Shown here: one piece after another, positions 24,755-36,685 of the stretch
Position numbering within the stretch: the stretch's first letter is position 1
Layout: every line of letters starts with the position of its first letter
From: Deltaproteobacteria bacterium
GTDB lineage: Bacteria; Myxococcota; Myxococcia; Myxococcales; 40CM-4-68-19
Direction: 5' to 3'
Length of the DNA stretch: 45,915 nt
Assembly: GCA_005879315.1 (NCBI GenBank)
Contig: VBLC01000058.1
Coordinates: 1-45,915, forward strand
Notes under the pieces: generated by a model
The model's database searches: none
Told to the model about the DNA's origin: nothing
The model's input: only the letters and a program-made list of their open reading frames with translations
Made by a program: the position numbers and the translations under genes

Positions 24755-25927
24755 CTACGCCGCGCCCTTGAGCCCCGCCGCCTGCCGGAGCGCCTCGGCC
24801 CGGTCGGTCCGCTCCCAGGTGAACTCCGGCTCGCTCCTGCCGAAATGGCCGTATGCCGCCGTCTTCTCGTAGATGGGCCGGAGCAGATCGAGCTCGCGGA
24901 TGATCGAGGCGGGCTTCAAGGAGAACGTCGCGCGCACCGCCCGTTCGATCTGCTCCTCCGGCACCCGGTGCGTCCCGAAAGCCTCGACCATGATCGAAAC
25001 CGGCTCGGCCACGCCGATGGCATAGGCAACCTGCACTTCGCAGCGCCGCGCGAGGCCGGCCGCGACGACGTTCTTCGCCACCCAGCGCGCCGCGTAGGCC
25101 GCCGACCGATCGACCTTCGAGGGATCCTTCCCGGAAAAAGCGCCGCCGCCGTGGTGGCCCATGCCGCCGTAGGTGTCGACGATGATCTTGCGGCCCGTCA
25201 CGCCCGAGTCGCCCATCGGCCCGCCGATGATGAAGCGGCCGGTGGCGTTGATCATCCGCTTCATCTCCGGCGCGCGCAGCTCCGCCGGCACCACCTTGTC
25301 GATCACTTCCGCGCTCACCGCCTCGCGCAGCTGCTCGGTGGAGACCGAATCCTCGTGCTGCGCCGCGATCACCACCGCCTGCACCTTGTGCGGCCGCCCG
25401 CCGCGGTACTCGACGGTCACCTGGCTCTTTCCGTCGGGGCGGAGGAACTTCAGCTCGCCGCGGCGGCACTGCGCCAGCCTGCGCGTCAGCCGGTGCGCTA
25501 GCGCGATGGGCAGCGGCATCAGCTCCGGCGTCTCGTCGCAGGCGTAGCCGAACATCATCCCCTGGTCGCCCGCCCCCTGCTCCTTGGAAGCGGAGGAGTC
25601 GACTCCCATGGCGATCTCGGGCGACTGCTGCTCGACCGCGACCATCACCGCGCAGCTGCGCGCGTCGAACCCCATCGAGCCGTCGTTGAAGCCGATGCGC
25701 TCCACGGTGCGGCGGACGATCTCGGCGTACTTGAGGTTGGCGCGGGTGGTGATCTCGCCGATGAGGAGGACGAGGCCGGTCTTGACCGCCGTCTCCAGCG
25801 CCACTCGGCTCTGCTTGTCCTGGCGCAGGCAGTCGTCGAGCACCGCGTCGGAGACCTGATCGCAGATCTTGTCCGGATGGCCTTCGGTGACCGATTCGGA
25901 GCTGAAGAGCGCATCGCGCAGCTGCAT
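24755..25927 (-). CDS. metK: S-adenosylmethionine synthase
   Basis: Makes S-adenosylmethionine from methionine and ATP; 390 aa, normal length. Signatures are [20 protein letters not shown] at the start, the hexapeptide region [20 protein letters not shown], the [20 protein letters not shown] loop followed by [20 protein letters not shown], and the end [13 protein letters not shown]. It lies 56 nt after ptsI on the same strand. That gap is too short for a typical SAM riboswitch and none was seen. Confidence 0.95.
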   Translation of the reverse strand: MQLRDALFSSESVTEGHPDKICDQVSDAVLDDCLRQDKQSRVALETAVKTGLVLLIGEITTRANLKYAEIVRRTVERIGFNDGSMGFDARSCAVMVAVEQQSPEIAMGVDSSASKEQGAGDQGMMFGYACDETPELMPLPIALAHRLTRRLAQCRRGELKFLRPDGKSQVTVEYRGGRPHKVQAVVIAAQHEDSVSTEQLREAVSAEVIDKVVPAELRAPEMKRMINATGRFIIGGPMGDSGVTGRKIIVDTYGGMGHHGGGAFSGKDPSKVDRSAAYAARWVAKNVVAAGLARRCEVQVAYAIGVAEPVSIMVEAFGTHRVPEEQIERAVRATFSLKPASIIRELDLLRPIYEKTAAYGHFGRSEPEFTWERTDRAEALRQAAGLKGAA

Positions 25928-25983
25928 TCAGAAAGCCTCGTCTTGGAAAAGGCGCGGAGAATCTCGTCGTTTGGCGGCGGTTG

Positions 25984-27756
<1,773 letters not shown>

Positions 27757-27772
27757 GGCCCCCTGAGATCTA

Positions 27773-29386
27773 TCACAGCCGGGAGAGCTTCACTTGCAGC
27801 CGGCGAAGCTCTTCATTCACCTTTACGTACTGCATTTTTCCCTGCTCCGAGGCCAGCTGGGAGGCGATCTGCGCCGAGGACGACTTGAGCACGCCCCTGG
27901 CCGCCGGATTTTCCGCCAGCCAATCGAGCGCCCGCGTCGCCGCCTCGCGCACCAGGAGTTGCTCTTCGGAGAGGGCCTTCACCAGCGGCCCGACCGCCTC
28001 CGGAGCGCCGAGCCGGCCCAGCTCGTACGCAGCGCGGGCACGGACGACGATGTCCTTGTCCGCCAGCTTGGGCAGCCAGCAAGGGGCATCTTGCGCGCAA
28101 ACCCGCGCCGCCTCGAGAGGCTGCGACAGCTCGCCGAACTGCGTCGCCAGCAGATCGCAGGCGGTGCGCGGATCGTCCACCGGCATGGTCAGCTCGATCA
28201 GCTGCTTCAGGCAGGTGGAGTTGCTCCCGCGCGATTCCCTGCTGGCGATGGCGAGCACGTCCTTGCCCAGCGCCGGCTCGCCGAAGAGCGCTGCCGCCTG
28301 GGCGACGATGAGGCGCAGCTTGAGGATTCCTCCTTGTGCCTTCTTCATCAGCTCGCGCGCCTGGGAGCGGTCGCCGATCCAGACCAGCGCCTCCGCCGAG
28401 AACGTGGTCAGATCCTCGTCCTGCGCATCGCGGGTCGTGACCAGCGTCTGGATGGGCGCCGCGGCCTCCTTGGCGCGCAACCTTCCCAGCGCGTTGGCGG
28501 CGAACTGCCGCACCAGATTGGAGAGCAGGCGCGCCGTCGAAGGAACCGGATCGGGGTCCGTATACTTGAGCTTGGCGAGCAGCACCGGGATGGCGCGCGC
28601 GTCGCCGAGATCTCCCAGAACCAGCGCCGCCTTCGCATAAGTGCCGGCCGGCGCGCGATTGTTCTCCTTCGCCCAGGCAAGATACGCCGCGTCCTGGTCC
28701 TGGGCGATCTTCAGCAAAGGCTCGACCGCCGGCGCGCCGATGAGGAAGAGCGCGAAAGAGCTCTCGGGCAGGAAGCTCACTCCCTGCCGCTCGAGGACGA
28801 GGCCGTGTTCGAGCGCGGGGATCGCGGCCGGATCACCGATCTGGCCCAGCGAGATGATGGCCTTCTTCACCAAGAGAGGCGGAGCTGCCGGGTCGTCGAC
28901 GATGTGCGCCAGCTCCGGGACGGCCTCGCGAGCGTGCACTTGTCCTAGCGCCTGGACCGCGGCGAGGCGGACGAGATCGTCTCTCGCTCGGGCGAGCCGC
29001 AGCAGCGTGGGTTCCGCGCGCGAGTCGCCGATGTTGCCCAATGCCTCGGCGATCCTGGCGTTGGTGCGGTTGGCCGCGCGCGCGGCCTGATCGCTGCCGG
29101 CCCCCACGGTGGTGTCGACCGCCTCGACGAGCGGCTGCACTTCGCCGGGGCCGCCCAGATCCTCCAGCGCGAGCGCGGCGTCCTCTTTCACCAGCGGGTC
29201 CTTCAAGAGCGCAGCGATCTGCGGCGCGGCCTGCTTCGCCTTCAGCTTGCGCAGCTCCTGCACCGCTTTGACGCGCGCTTTGGGATCTCCGTCCTGCAGC
29301 TGCTTGATCCAGGTCTGCGGATCCTTCGGGTCCCCTCCCTTGCACGCGCACAAGAGGAGGGCCAGACAAAGAGCGGGATGGCGCAC
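27773..29386 (-). CDS. HEAT-repeat lipoprotein
   Basis: 537-aa protein starting at GTG 29386 (GAGGG just upstream). The N-terminus is a lipoprotein signal peptide (RHPALCLALLLCACKGG, acylated Cys in LCAC). The rest is a chain of HEAT/PBS-lyase-like helical repeats, for example RVKAVQELRKLKAKQAAPQI, LVRLAAVQALGQVHAREAVP, AIISLGQIGDPAAIPALEHG, AALVLGDLGDARAIPVLLAK and ARAAYELGRLGAPEAVGPLV. Such proteins scaffold protein-protein contacts in the periplasm or at the outer membrane; the partner is unknown. It is divergent from fmt (65 nt between starts) and upstream of ptsI and metK. Similar lipoproteins are common in myxobacteria, which fits the host guess. Confidence 0.85.
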   Translation of the reverse strand: MRHPALCLALLLCACKGGDPKDPQTWIKQLQDGDPKARVKAVQELRKLKAKQAAPQIAALLKDPLVKEDAALALEDLGGPGEVQPLVEAVDTTVGAGSDQAARAANRTNARIAEALGNIGDSRAEPTLLRLARARDDLVRLAAVQALGQVHAREAVPELAHIVDDPAAPPLLVKKAIISLGQIGDPAAIPALEHGLVLERQGVSFLPESSFALFLIGAPAVEPLLKIAQDQDAAYLAWAKENNRAPAGTYAKAALVLGDLGDARAIPVLLAKLKYTDPDPVPSTARLLSNLVRQFAANALGRLRAKEAAAPIQTLVTTRDAQDEDLTTFSAEALVWIGDRSQARELMKKAQGGILKLRLIVAQAAALFGEPALGKDVLAIASRESRGSNSTCLKQLIELTMPVDDPRTACDLLATQFGELSQPLEAARVCAQDAPCWLPKLADKDIVVRARAAYELGRLGAPEAVGPLVKALSEEQLLVREAATRALDWLAENPAARGVLKSSSAQIASQLASEQGKMQYVKVNEELRRLQVKLSRL

Positions 29387-29451
29387 GCACCCTCGCCTAT
29401 CACGGCTCGTTGCGCGGATCGAGGAAGCGGATGCGCTACATTCGCGGCGGG

Positions 29452-30366
29452 ATGCGCATCGTCTTTCTGGGCACGCCGGAGTTCACGCTGCCGCTGCTCG
29501 AGGCCTGCGCGCGCGCCGGCGACCTCGTGGCGGTGATTGCGCAGCCCGATCGCCCCGCCGGCAGGCACGCGAAGCTGAAGGCGCCACCCGCGAAGATCTG
29601 GGCGCAGCAGCAGGGAATCCCGGTGTTGCAGCCGGAGAAGGTCAAGCAGGGGCGGCTGGCGGCGCTGCTCGCCGAACACCGACCCGACGTGGCGGTGGTG
29701 GCGGCGTACGGCCGCATCCTCCCCCCCGATGCGCTGCGCGTACCGGCTCAGGGATGCATCAACGTGCACGCCTCGCTGCTCCCCGAGCTGCGCGGCGCGG
29801 CTCCGGCGCAATGGGCGGTGGCGCGGCAATATCGCGAGACGGGCGTGACCCTCATGCAGATGGACGAGGGGCTCGACACCGGCGACATCATTCTACAGAA
29901 GAAGCTGGCGATCGCTCCCGACGAGACCGGCGAGTCGCTCCTGGCGAAGCTCGCTCCTCTCGGCGCCGAGGCGCTGCTCGAAGCGCTGCCGCGCCTGCAA
30001 GAGTTGCCGCGAATCCCGCAGGACCACTCCCGCGCGACGCTGGCGCCGCTGCTCAGCCGCGAGGACGGCCGCGCGGACTTCAGCAAGAGCGCCTTCGAGC
30101 TGGACGCGCGCCGGCGCGGCTTCACTCCCTGGCCGGGCGCGTGGACAACGCTTTCGGGTCAGACGCTGAAGATCCACCTCGCGCAGCCCCTGCAAACAGC
30201 GCACGGCCGCACCCCTGGCGAAGTCCTCGCCGCTCTCGACGTCGCCTGCGGCGAGAACACCATCTGGCGCCTTCTCGAAGTGCAGCTCGAGGGCAAGAAG
30301 CGCCTTTCTGCCGGGCCCTTCCTCGCCGGCCTGCGGCCAGAGGCGGGTTTTCGCCTCGGAACATGA
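29452..30366 (+). CDS. fmt: Methionyl-tRNA formyltransferase
   Basis: Formylates initiator Met-tRNA using 10-formyl-THF; 304 aa, normal. ATG 29452 is the start because [18 protein letters not shown] matches the family N-terminus; an in-frame ATG at 29410 would add 14 unlikely residues. Catalytic residues are Asn104 and His106 in [20 protein letters not shown] and Asp142 in [13 protein letters not shown]. The C-terminal tRNA-binding domain begins near [18 protein letters not shown]. It precedes the aro operon by 13 nt, so it may share its promoter, although the def gene often paired with fmt is absent. Confidence 0.95.
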   Translation: MRIVFLGTPEFTLPLLEACARAGDLVAVIAQPDRPAGRHAKLKAPPAKIWAQQQGIPVLQPEKVKQGRLAALLAEHRPDVAVVAAYGRILPPDALRVPAQGCINVHASLLPELRGAAPAQWAVARQYRETGVTLMQMDEGLDTGDIILQKKLAIAPDETGESLLAKLAPLGAEALLEALPRLQELPRIPQDHSRATLAPLLSREDGRADFSKSAFELDARRRGFTPWPGAWTTLSGQTLKIHLAQPLQTAHGRTPGEVLAALDVACGENTIWRLLEVQLEGKKRLSAGPFLAGLRPEAGFRLGT

Positions 30367-30379
30367 GATATTCGGCCCC

Positions 30380-31411
30380 ATGCTGATCGTGCTCCACCCC
30401 GACGTCTCGGCCGAGGCACAGGCGGCCATCGAGGGCCGCGTCCGCGAGCTGGGCTTCACGCCGCACCCGATCAGCGGCGCCGGCCGCACCGCCATCGGCA
30501 TCACCGGCAACAGAGGCGCCATCGATCCCGGCCCCTTCCGCGAGATGGAGGGCGTCGCCGACTGCATCCCCGTCACCGCGCCCTACAAGCTGGTCAGCCG
30601 CGAGGTGAAGCACGAGGACACGGTCGTCGACGTCGCCGGCGTGCCGGTGGGCGGCCGCGATCTGGTCGTCATGGCCGGGCCCTGCGCCGTCGAGAACGAG
30701 AACCAGATTCTCAGCGCGGCGCGCGGCGTGGCCGCATCCGGCGCATCTCTCCTGCGCGGCGGCGCCTTCAAGCCGCGCACCAGCCCCTACGACTTCCAGG
30801 GGCTGAAGCAGAAAGGCCTCGAGCTCCTCGCCAAGGCGCGCAGCGAGACGGGCCTCAAGATCGTCACCGAAGTGAAGGACACCGAGACGCTCCCCGCGGT
30901 CGCCGAGACCGCGGACTTGCTACAGATCGGCGCCCGCAACATGCAGAACTTCTCGCTCCTGGAGGCCGTCGGGGATCTGCGCAAGCCGGTGCTGCTCAAG
31001 CGGGGCATGTCCAGCACCTTGAAGGAGCTGCTCATGGCCGCCGAGTACATCGTCTCGCGCGGCAACAAGCAGGTGATCCTCTGCGAGCGGGGCATCCGCA
31101 CCTTCGAGACGATGACGCGCAACACGCTCGACCTGAACGCCGTGCCGATGCTCAAGCGCGAATCGCACCTGCCGGTGGTGGTCGATCCTTCGCACGGGAT
31201 CGGCATCCGCAGCGCCGTCCTGCCCATGGCGCGCGCCGCGGCCGCGGCAGGAGCGGATGGCCTGATCATCGAGGTGCATCCCGATCCCGACCGCGCGCTG
31301 AGCGACGGAATGCAGTCGCTCAACCTTGCCATGTTCGAAAAGCTGATGCGCGAAGTGGAGAAGATTGCCGCCGCGTTGGGGCGCGGCTTGCATCGGGTGG
31401 CCAGGGCGTGA
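30380..31411 (+). CDS. aroF: 3-deoxy-7-phosphoheptulonate synthase (DAHP synthase, type I-beta)
   Basis: First committed step of the shikimate pathway, joining PEP and erythrose 4-phosphate. The 343-aa protein has an N-terminal ferredoxin-like regulatory domain ([20 protein letters not shown], about 1-75), the arrangement of the Thermotoga type feedback-regulated by Tyr or Phe, and then the barrel: [103 protein letters not shown] and [16 protein letters not shown]. The symbol follows common annotation usage. It is the first pathway gene of an operon with all other shikimate steps, 13 nt after fmt and overlapping aroA by 4 nt. Confidence 0.94.
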   Translation: MLIVLHPDVSAEAQAAIEGRVRELGFTPHPISGAGRTAIGITGNRGAIDPGPFREMEGVADCIPVTAPYKLVSREVKHEDTVVDVAGVPVGGRDLVVMAGPCAVENENQILSAARGVAASGASLLRGGAFKPRTSPYDFQGLKQKGLELLAKARSETGLKIVTEVKDTETLPAVAETADLLQIGARNMQNFSLLEAVGDLRKPVLLKRGMSSTLKELLMAAEYIVSRGNKQVILCERGIRTFETMTRNTLDLNAVPMLKRESHLPVVVDPSHGIGIRSAVLPMARAAAAAGADGLIIEVHPDPDRALSDGMQSLNLAMFEKLMREVEKIAAALGRGLHRVARA

Positions 31412-32745
31412 AGGCGCGCATCTCACCGCTGCGCCGCAGGATCGACGCCGCGGGAGTGCGCGTGCCCGGCGACAAGAGCATCTCGCACCGCGCGCTGATG
31501 CTCGCCGCGCTGGCGAAGGGCGAGAGCCGCATCGGCGGGCTCGCGCCGGGAAATGATGTGCGCTCCACCGCGCGCTGTCTTTCGAAGTTGGGAGTGAAGC
31601 TGGCGCGGGGCGAGGGCGACCCAGGGATGGGTCCCGATGACGCCATCGTCGTCGGTCAGGGTCGGCGCGGCCTGCGCGAGCCGAACGGCCCGCTCGACTG
31701 CGGCAACTCGGGAACGTCCCTCCGCCTCCTCACCGGAATCTGCGCCGGCGCCGGCCTCGAGGCGACCTTGATGGGCGACGAATCCCTCTCGCGGCGCCCG
31801 ATGGAGCGCGTCGCCGCGCCCCTGCGCGAGATGGGCGCGGTGGTCGAGACCGCCTCGAACGGGCGGCCGCCGGTGACCGTGCGGCGCGGCCATCCTCTGC
31901 ACCCCGCGCGCATCGAGACGAAGGTGGCCTCGGCGCAGGTGAAGAGCGCCGTGCTGCTCGCCGGCATGTTCATCGATGGCGAGACGATTTTTTCCGAGCC
32001 GGCGCGCAGCCGCGATCACACCGAGCGGATGCTCCGCACGCTGGGCGCCGATCTGCGTGTGCAGGGGAGTACGGTGACCCTGCGCGGGCCGGCCGAGCTT
32101 CCCGGTTTTGCGCTCGAAGTTCCTGGTGACCTCAGCTCCGCTGCCTTCCTGATTGCGGCGGCGCTGGTCGCCCCGGAGGGCGGGTCGCTGCAGATCGAGC
32201 ACGTCGGGGTCAATCCGACCCGCACTGGCTTTCTCGACGCGCTTGCGCTCTTCGGCGCGCGTCTGAAGCTTGAATTGGGCGGACAATCGAAGGCGGCCGA
32301 ACCGACGGCGCGGCTGACGGCATCGGGGCAGAAGCTGAAGGGCGCGCACCTCGACGGCGAGCTGATCCTGCGATCGATCGACGAAGTCCCCATCCTCGCC
32401 GTGCTCGGCGCGCTTGCCGAGGGCGAGACCGTCATCCGCGGCGCCGCCGAGCTGCGCATCAAGGAATCGGACCGCCTGGCGCAGATGGCCGCTGGCTTGC
32501 GGGCGATGGGCGCCAAAGTCGAAGAGCTGCCCGACGGTCTGCGCATCGAAGGCGCCGGCAGCCTTCCCGGCGGCGTGCAGATCGACTCGGCAATGGACCA
32601 TCGCATCGCTCTCGCCTTCTCCGTGGCCGCGCTCGCCGCCGAGAAGCCGACCACCATCGCTGGCGCCGAGTGGGCCGACGTTTCCTTCCCCGGCTTCTTC
32701 GCGCTCTTGCAAAGGCTCGGCGCCGAGGTGGAGATCCTCGCCTGA
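31408..32745 (+). CDS. aroA: 5-enolpyruvylshikimate-3-phosphate synthase
   Basis: Sixth shikimate step, transferring enolpyruvyl from PEP to shikimate 3-phosphate; 445 aa. The GTG start at 31408 overlaps the DAHP synthase stop (GTGA). Motifs are [106 protein letters not shown] and [13 protein letters not shown]. The phosphate-loop reading [10 protein letters not shown] is closer to the Bacillus-type form (GNSGTT-RL) than to the enterobacterial GNAGTAMRPL. It overlaps aroE by 3 nt. Confidence 0.96.
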   Translation: MKARISPLRRRIDAAGVRVPGDKSISHRALMLAALAKGESRIGGLAPGNDVRSTARCLSKLGVKLARGEGDPGMGPDDAIVVGQGRRGLREPNGPLDCGNSGTSLRLLTGICAGAGLEATLMGDESLSRRPMERVAAPLREMGAVVETASNGRPPVTVRRGHPLHPARIETKVASAQVKSAVLLAGMFIDGETIFSEPARSRDHTERMLRTLGADLRVQGSTVTLRGPAELPGFALEVPGDLSSAAFLIAAALVAPEGGSLQIEHVGVNPTRTGFLDALALFGARLKLELGGQSKAAEPTARLTASGQKLKGAHLDGELILRSIDEVPILAVLGALAEGETVIRGAAELRIKESDRLAQMAAGLRAMGAKVEELPDGLRIEGAGSLPGGVQIDSAMDHRIALAFSVAALAAEKPTTIAGAEWADVSFPGFFALLQRLGAEVEILA

Positions 32746-33506
32746 TGCGCGCGATCTATCTCCTCCTCGGCGATCCCGTTGCCCACTCGCGCTCGCCCGC
32801 CATCCACGCCCGGGCCTTTGCGCTGCTCGGGATCGACGCCGTCTACGCGCCCTGCAGGGTGACCGATGTCCCGGCCGCCATCCGCGGGCTGCGCGCGCTC
32901 TCGGTGGCTGGCGCGAACGTGACCGTGCCGCACAAGGAGGCCGTCGCCGCGCACCTCGACCAGCTCGACGAGACGGCCCGTCGCATCGGCGCGGTGAACT
33001 GCATTTCGAACCTCGGCGGCGCGCTGCACGGCCACAACACCGATCGCGAAGGTTTTCTCCGCGCGGTCGGCGAGGACCTTCCCCGGCCAGCCGTCGTGCT
33101 CGGCGCGGGAGGGGCAGCACGCGCGGTCCTCGACGCCATCGGGCCGGAGGTCAGCGTCGTCAGCCGCAACCGTGCGCGCGCCGAGCGGCTGCGGGTGCCG
33201 CTGGCCGGGAAGGACGCCGCCTATCGCGCAAGGCTCGTCGTCAACTGCACTCCGGTCGGCATGGATGGTGCGGAGATGCCCGTCGAGGTCGAGCGCCTCC
33301 GCGATGACACCACCCTCGTCGATCTCGTCTACGCCGGCCCGAGCGGCGAGACGGCGCTGGTCCGAAGCGCGCGCGAGCGCGGCCTTCGCGTCGTCGACGG
33401 GCTGACCGTGCTCGTCCATCAAGCCATCGCCTCGCTGGAGATCTGGCTGCAGCGGCCCGATCTCGGCTTTCTCGCGCGCGATCTGCGGCAGGCGGCGCTG
33501 GCATGA
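32745..33506 (+). CDS. aroE: Shikimate dehydrogenase
   Basis: Reduces 3-dehydroshikimate to shikimate with NADPH; 253 aa, a little short for the family. The ATG at 32745 shares a base with the aroA stop and is followed by the family start (YLLLGDPVAHSRSPAIHARA). The catalytic Lys is in GANVTVPHKEAVAAHL, the catalytic Asp in LHGHNTDREGFLRAV; the NADP loop is [16 protein letters not shown] with SRNRARAERL, then NCTPVGMDG and a late GLTVLVHQAIASLEIW. It overlaps the aroC-aroK fusion by 4 nt. Confidence 0.95.
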   Translation: MRAIYLLLGDPVAHSRSPAIHARAFALLGIDAVYAPCRVTDVPAAIRGLRALSVAGANVTVPHKEAVAAHLDQLDETARRIGAVNCISNLGGALHGHNTDREGFLRAVGEDLPRPAVVLGAGGAARAVLDAIGPEVSVVSRNRARAERLRVPLAGKDAAYRARLVVNCTPVGMDGAEMPVEVERLRDDTTLVDLVYAGPSGETALVRSARERGLRVVDGLTVLVHQAIASLEIWLQRPDLGFLARDLRQAALA

Positions 33507-35203
33507 GCCGGCTGCGCTTTCTCACAGCCGGCGAGTCGCACGGACCGGCCCTGGTGGGCATTCTCGACGGCCTGCCGGCGGGGCTGGAGCTGTTGGCCTC
33601 GCATCTCGAGCGCGACCTGCAGCGGCGCAAGCTCGGCTACGGCCGCGGCGGGCGGATGGCCATCGAGCCGGAGAAGCCGCGCATCCTCGCCGGCGTGCGC
33701 CACGGCCGCACCTTGGGCTCGCCGCTCGCGGTCCTGATCGAGAACGCCGATCATCCCAAAGCCTGGGCCGAGCGCATGGCGGTCGAGCCTGTCGCCGATC
33801 CGGGCAAGCTCGTGACGCTGCCTCGGCCAGGGCATGCCGACCTGACCGGGTCGATCAAGTTCGGGCATGAAGATCTGCGAAATTCCCTGGAGCGGGCCAG
33901 CGCGCGCGAGACCGCGATGCGCGTCGCGCTCGGCGCCGCCGTGCGCAGGCTTCTCGACGAGCTGGACGTGCGCGTCGGCTCCTGGGTCACCGCAATCGGC
34001 GCCGCCCACGCGCGCGACATCGATCTCGTCGAGGCCAGCGAAGACGCCGAAGCGCTGGCGCTGCGCGCCGATGCCTCGCCGGTGCGCGCCCTCGATGCGC
34101 AAGCAGAGGAAGCTTTCAAGGTGGCCATCGAAGAAGCGCAGGCCCGCCGCGACACGGTAGGCGGCATCTTCGAAGTGCGCGTCACCGGCCTCGTCGCCGG
34201 GCTGGGCAGCTACACGCAGCACGACCTGCGTCTCGACGGCCTCCTCGCCCGCGCGCTCGCCAGCATTCCCGCCATCAAGGCCGTCGAGCTGGGCGACGGC
34301 TGGCGAAATGCCGCGCTCTTCGGCTCGCAGGTGCACGACGCGATGGGGCGCGCGGGCGGCGGGATCACGCGCGAGACGAATCGCGCCGGCGGACTCGAGG
34401 GCGGCGTCAGCAACGGCGAGCCGCTGATCGTGCGCGCGGCGATGAAGCCGCTCGCCACCGTGCCGGCAGCGTTGCGCAGCGTCGACCTCGCGAGTGGGCT
34501 GCCCGACGCGGCGCACGTCGAGCGCAGCGACACCTGCGCCGTGCCGGCGGCAGCGGTGATCGGCGAAGCGGTGATCGCGCTCGCGATCGCCGACGCGCTC
34601 TTGACCAAGCTGGGAGGCGACTCGATGGACGAGCTGCTCGCTGCGCATCGCCTCGCCTGGCGGCGGGCGCGGCCGCTCGCCGGACACGTCTTCCTCTGCG
34701 GATTGCCGGGAGCAGGCAAGACGACTCTCGCGCCGATCCTCGCCCGCAAGCTGGGGCTGCCCTGCGTGGAGCTGGACGACGAGATCGAGCGCGCCGCTGG
34801 AAAGCGCGTGGCGGAGATCTTTTCTACGGAAGGCGAGGAGGGTTTTCGCCACCGGGAAGCGGAAGCGCTCCGAGCGGCGGTGCGCGCTCCGCGCTGCGTG
34901 ATTTCCCTCGGCGGCGGAGCGATCACCACGCGCGCCGTGCGGCACTTCGTGCGGAGGAGCGGCCATCTGCTCTGGCTGCGCGCGCCCGTCGAGCTGTGCA
35001 TCGAGCGCGCCGGGACGGGAAGGCCGCTGCTCGCCGGCGACCCCGCCGCGAAAATGCGCGCTCTCGCCACGGCGCGCGAGCCGCTCTACGCGCGGCTGGC
35101 CGACGCCGTGCTCGAGGTGGTGCCGGGCCTCGCGCCCGAGCCGCTCGCGGCCCAGGCCGCTGCGGCGGTGGCGGCGCTGGAGGCACAGCGTGCCCATGCT
35201 TGA
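33503..35203 (+). CDS. aroC-aroK: Bifunctional chorismate synthase / shikimate kinase fusion
   Basis: 566-aa fusion. Residues 1 to about 390 are chorismate synthase (EPSP to chorismate, FMN-dependent): LRFLTAGESHGPALVGILDG, KLVTLPRPGHADLTGSIKFG, NSLERASARETAMRVALGAA, GITRETNRAGGLEGGVSNGE, and the end IALAIADALLTKLGGDSMDE. From about 394 a complete shikimate kinase follows without a linker: Walker A CGLPGAGKTT (400-409 region), shikimate-binding VELDDEIERAAGK, EGFRHREAEALRAA, SLGGGAITT and lid TGRPLLAGDP. There is no stop or frame change between the halves. The two activities are not consecutive; AroA acts between them. It overlaps aroB by 14 nt. Confidence 0.95.
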   Translation: MSRLRFLTAGESHGPALVGILDGLPAGLELLASHLERDLQRRKLGYGRGGRMAIEPEKPRILAGVRHGRTLGSPLAVLIENADHPKAWAERMAVEPVADPGKLVTLPRPGHADLTGSIKFGHEDLRNSLERASARETAMRVALGAAVRRLLDELDVRVGSWVTAIGAAHARDIDLVEASEDAEALALRADASPVRALDAQAEEAFKVAIEEAQARRDTVGGIFEVRVTGLVAGLGSYTQHDLRLDGLLARALASIPAIKAVELGDGWRNAALFGSQVHDAMGRAGGGITRETNRAGGLEGGVSNGEPLIVRAAMKPLATVPAALRSVDLASGLPDAAHVERSDTCAVPAAAVIGEAVIALAIADALLTKLGGDSMDELLAAHRLAWRRARPLAGHVFLCGLPGAGKTTLAPILARKLGLPCVELDDEIERAAGKRVAEIFSTEGEEGFRHREAEALRAAVRAPRCVISLGGGAITTRAVRHFVRRSGHLLWLRAPVELCIERAGTGRPLLAGDPAAKMRALATAREPLYARLADAVLEVVPGLAPEPLAAQAAAAVAALEAQRAHA

Positions 35204-36254
35204 GGTCGAATTCGCCTCTGGCGCGCGGACCACCTGCGTGATCGAGCCCGGCGCCCTCTCGCGGCTGCCGCAGCTCTGCGCACAGGCCGGGCTCAAAGGC
35301 ACCGCGGGGCTCGTCTGTGACGCCAGGCTCATGCAGCTCCATCGCGAGGCGCTCCTCGCGCTGCGGCCGGCCTTCGGCGATCCGCTGGCGCGGCCGGTGA
35401 GCGAGGCGCGCAAGACGCTGGCCGAGGTCGAGGCGATCTGCGAGACGCTCTCGGCGCGCGGCGTGCAGCGCGACGGATTCGTCGTCGCGATCGGCGGCGG
35501 AGTGCTCACCGATCTGGCCGGCTTCGCGGCGGCGATCTACCTGCGCGGCGTCCCTTGGGCGAGCGTTCCATCGACCTTGCTGGCGCAGGTCGACGCCGGC
35601 TTCGGCGGAAAGACGGGCGCCAACCTGCGCGCCGCAAAAAACTTGATCGGCGCCTTCCATCAGCCGCGGCTGGTGGTCTGCGATCCGCTCTTGCTGACGA
35701 CGCTGCCCGAGCGCGAGCGCTGGAGCGGTCTCGCCGAAGTGGTCAAGTGCGCGCTGATCGCGCCGGGCGATCTGCTCGACCGCTGCGAGCGCGATCTCGA
35801 GAAGGCCGCGGCCGGCGATCCGGCGGCCCTGGCGCCGCTCGTCGAAGGCGCGGTGCGCGTCAAGGCGCGAATCGTTTCGGCCGACGAGCGCGAAGGGGGA
35901 GTCCGCGCCTTCCTCAATTTCGGCCATACCGTGGGACATGCCCTCGAGGCCGCGACGGAGTACACGCATTTCACCCACGGCGAGGCCGTGGCGCTGGGGC
36001 TCAAAGGCGCGCTGGCGCTTTCGCCGCTGGCCGAGAAGGAGCGCGCGCTGCGGCTGGTGGAGCGGCTGCGTGTCGCCGCCTCTCGTTCGCTCGACGCCGA
36101 CCGGCGCGAAGCCGCGCTGCAAGCGATGTCGCGCGACAAGAAGGCCCGCGCGGGGCGCATCCGCTTCGTGGTCTTGGATGCGCTCGGCGCGCCTCGACTG
36201 ACGGAAGTCTCGCCAGCCGAATGCGCGCGCGCCCTGGCGGAGGCCCTTTCGTGA
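35190..36254 (+). CDS. aroB: 3-dehydroquinate synthase
   Basis: Second shikimate step, cyclising DAHP to 3-dehydroquinate with NAD and a metal; 354 aa. Motifs are RDGFVVAIGGGVLTDLAGFA, YLRGVPWASVPSTLLAQVDA, GGKTGANLRAAKNLIGAFHQ, the metal ligands in GLAEVVKCALIAP, LNFGHTVGHALEAATEYTHF and THGEAVALGL, and RDKKARAGRIRFVVL. The GTG at 35190 is preferred over ATG 35196 because GGAGG lies 6 nt before it; the start lies inside the 3' end of the aroC-aroK fusion. It overlaps aroQ by 4 nt. Confidence 0.95.
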   Translation: MPMLEVEFASGARTTCVIEPGALSRLPQLCAQAGLKGTAGLVCDARLMQLHREALLALRPAFGDPLARPVSEARKTLAEVEAICETLSARGVQRDGFVVAIGGGVLTDLAGFAAAIYLRGVPWASVPSTLLAQVDAGFGGKTGANLRAAKNLIGAFHQPRLVVCDPLLLTTLPERERWSGLAEVVKCALIAPGDLLDRCERDLEKAAAGDPAALAPLVEGAVRVKARIVSADEREGGVRAFLNFGHTVGHALEAATEYTHFTHGEAVALGLKGALALSPLAEKERALRLVERLRVAASRSLDADRREAALQAMSRDKKARAGRIRFVVLDALGAPRLTEVSPAECARALAEALS

Positions 36255-36685
36255 ATGTTCTCCTGCTCAACGGACCGAACCTGAACCTGCTCGGCGAGCG
36301 CGAGCCCGAGATCTACGGGACGACCACGCTGGCGCAGATCGAGCAGATGGTCCAGGCGCGCGCGCGCTCGTTGGGCGCGAGCGTGCGCGCCTTCCAGTCC
36401 AACCATGAAGGCGCGCTGATCGACGAGCTCCACCAGGCGCGCTTCTGGGCGCAGGGCGTGATCTTCAATCCCGGCGCCTTCACGCACTATTCGTACGCGC
36501 TGCGCGACGCCATCGCCTCGACGCGGCTGCGCGTCGTCGAGGTGCATCTCTCCGATCTCTCCAAGCGCGAACCGTGGCGGCAACAGAGCGTCATCGCGGA
36601 GGTGGCCGCCCACCGCATCATGGGCAAAGGCGCCGCGGGATATGTCGAGGCGCTGGAGTGGCTACTGCAGCACGGCGCGCAGTGA
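36251..36685 (+). CDS. aroQ: 3-dehydroquinate dehydratase, type II
   Basis: Third shikimate step (dehydroquinate to dehydroshikimate), small dodecameric type II enzyme; 144 aa. The GTG at 36251 overlaps the aroB stop (GTGA). Motifs are VLLLNGPNLNLLGEREPEIY with the catalytic Tyr, VRAFQSNHEGALIDELHQA, IFNPGAFTHYSYALRDAI and VVEVHLSDLSKREPWRQQSV. It closes the aro operon; its last 24 nt overlap the end of trpA on the other strand. Confidence 0.96.
   Translation: MNVLLLNGPNLNLLGEREPEIYGTTTLAQIEQMVQARARSLGASVRAFQSNHEGALIDELHQARFWAQGVIFNPGAFTHYSYALRDAIASTRLRVVEVHLSDLSKREPWRQQSVIAEVAAHRIMGKGAAGYVEALEWLLQHGAQ

Noticed and set aside
25928-25983. SAM riboswitch upstream of metK
   Set aside because: The gap is only 56 nt and follows ptsI in the same operon; no recognisable core helices.
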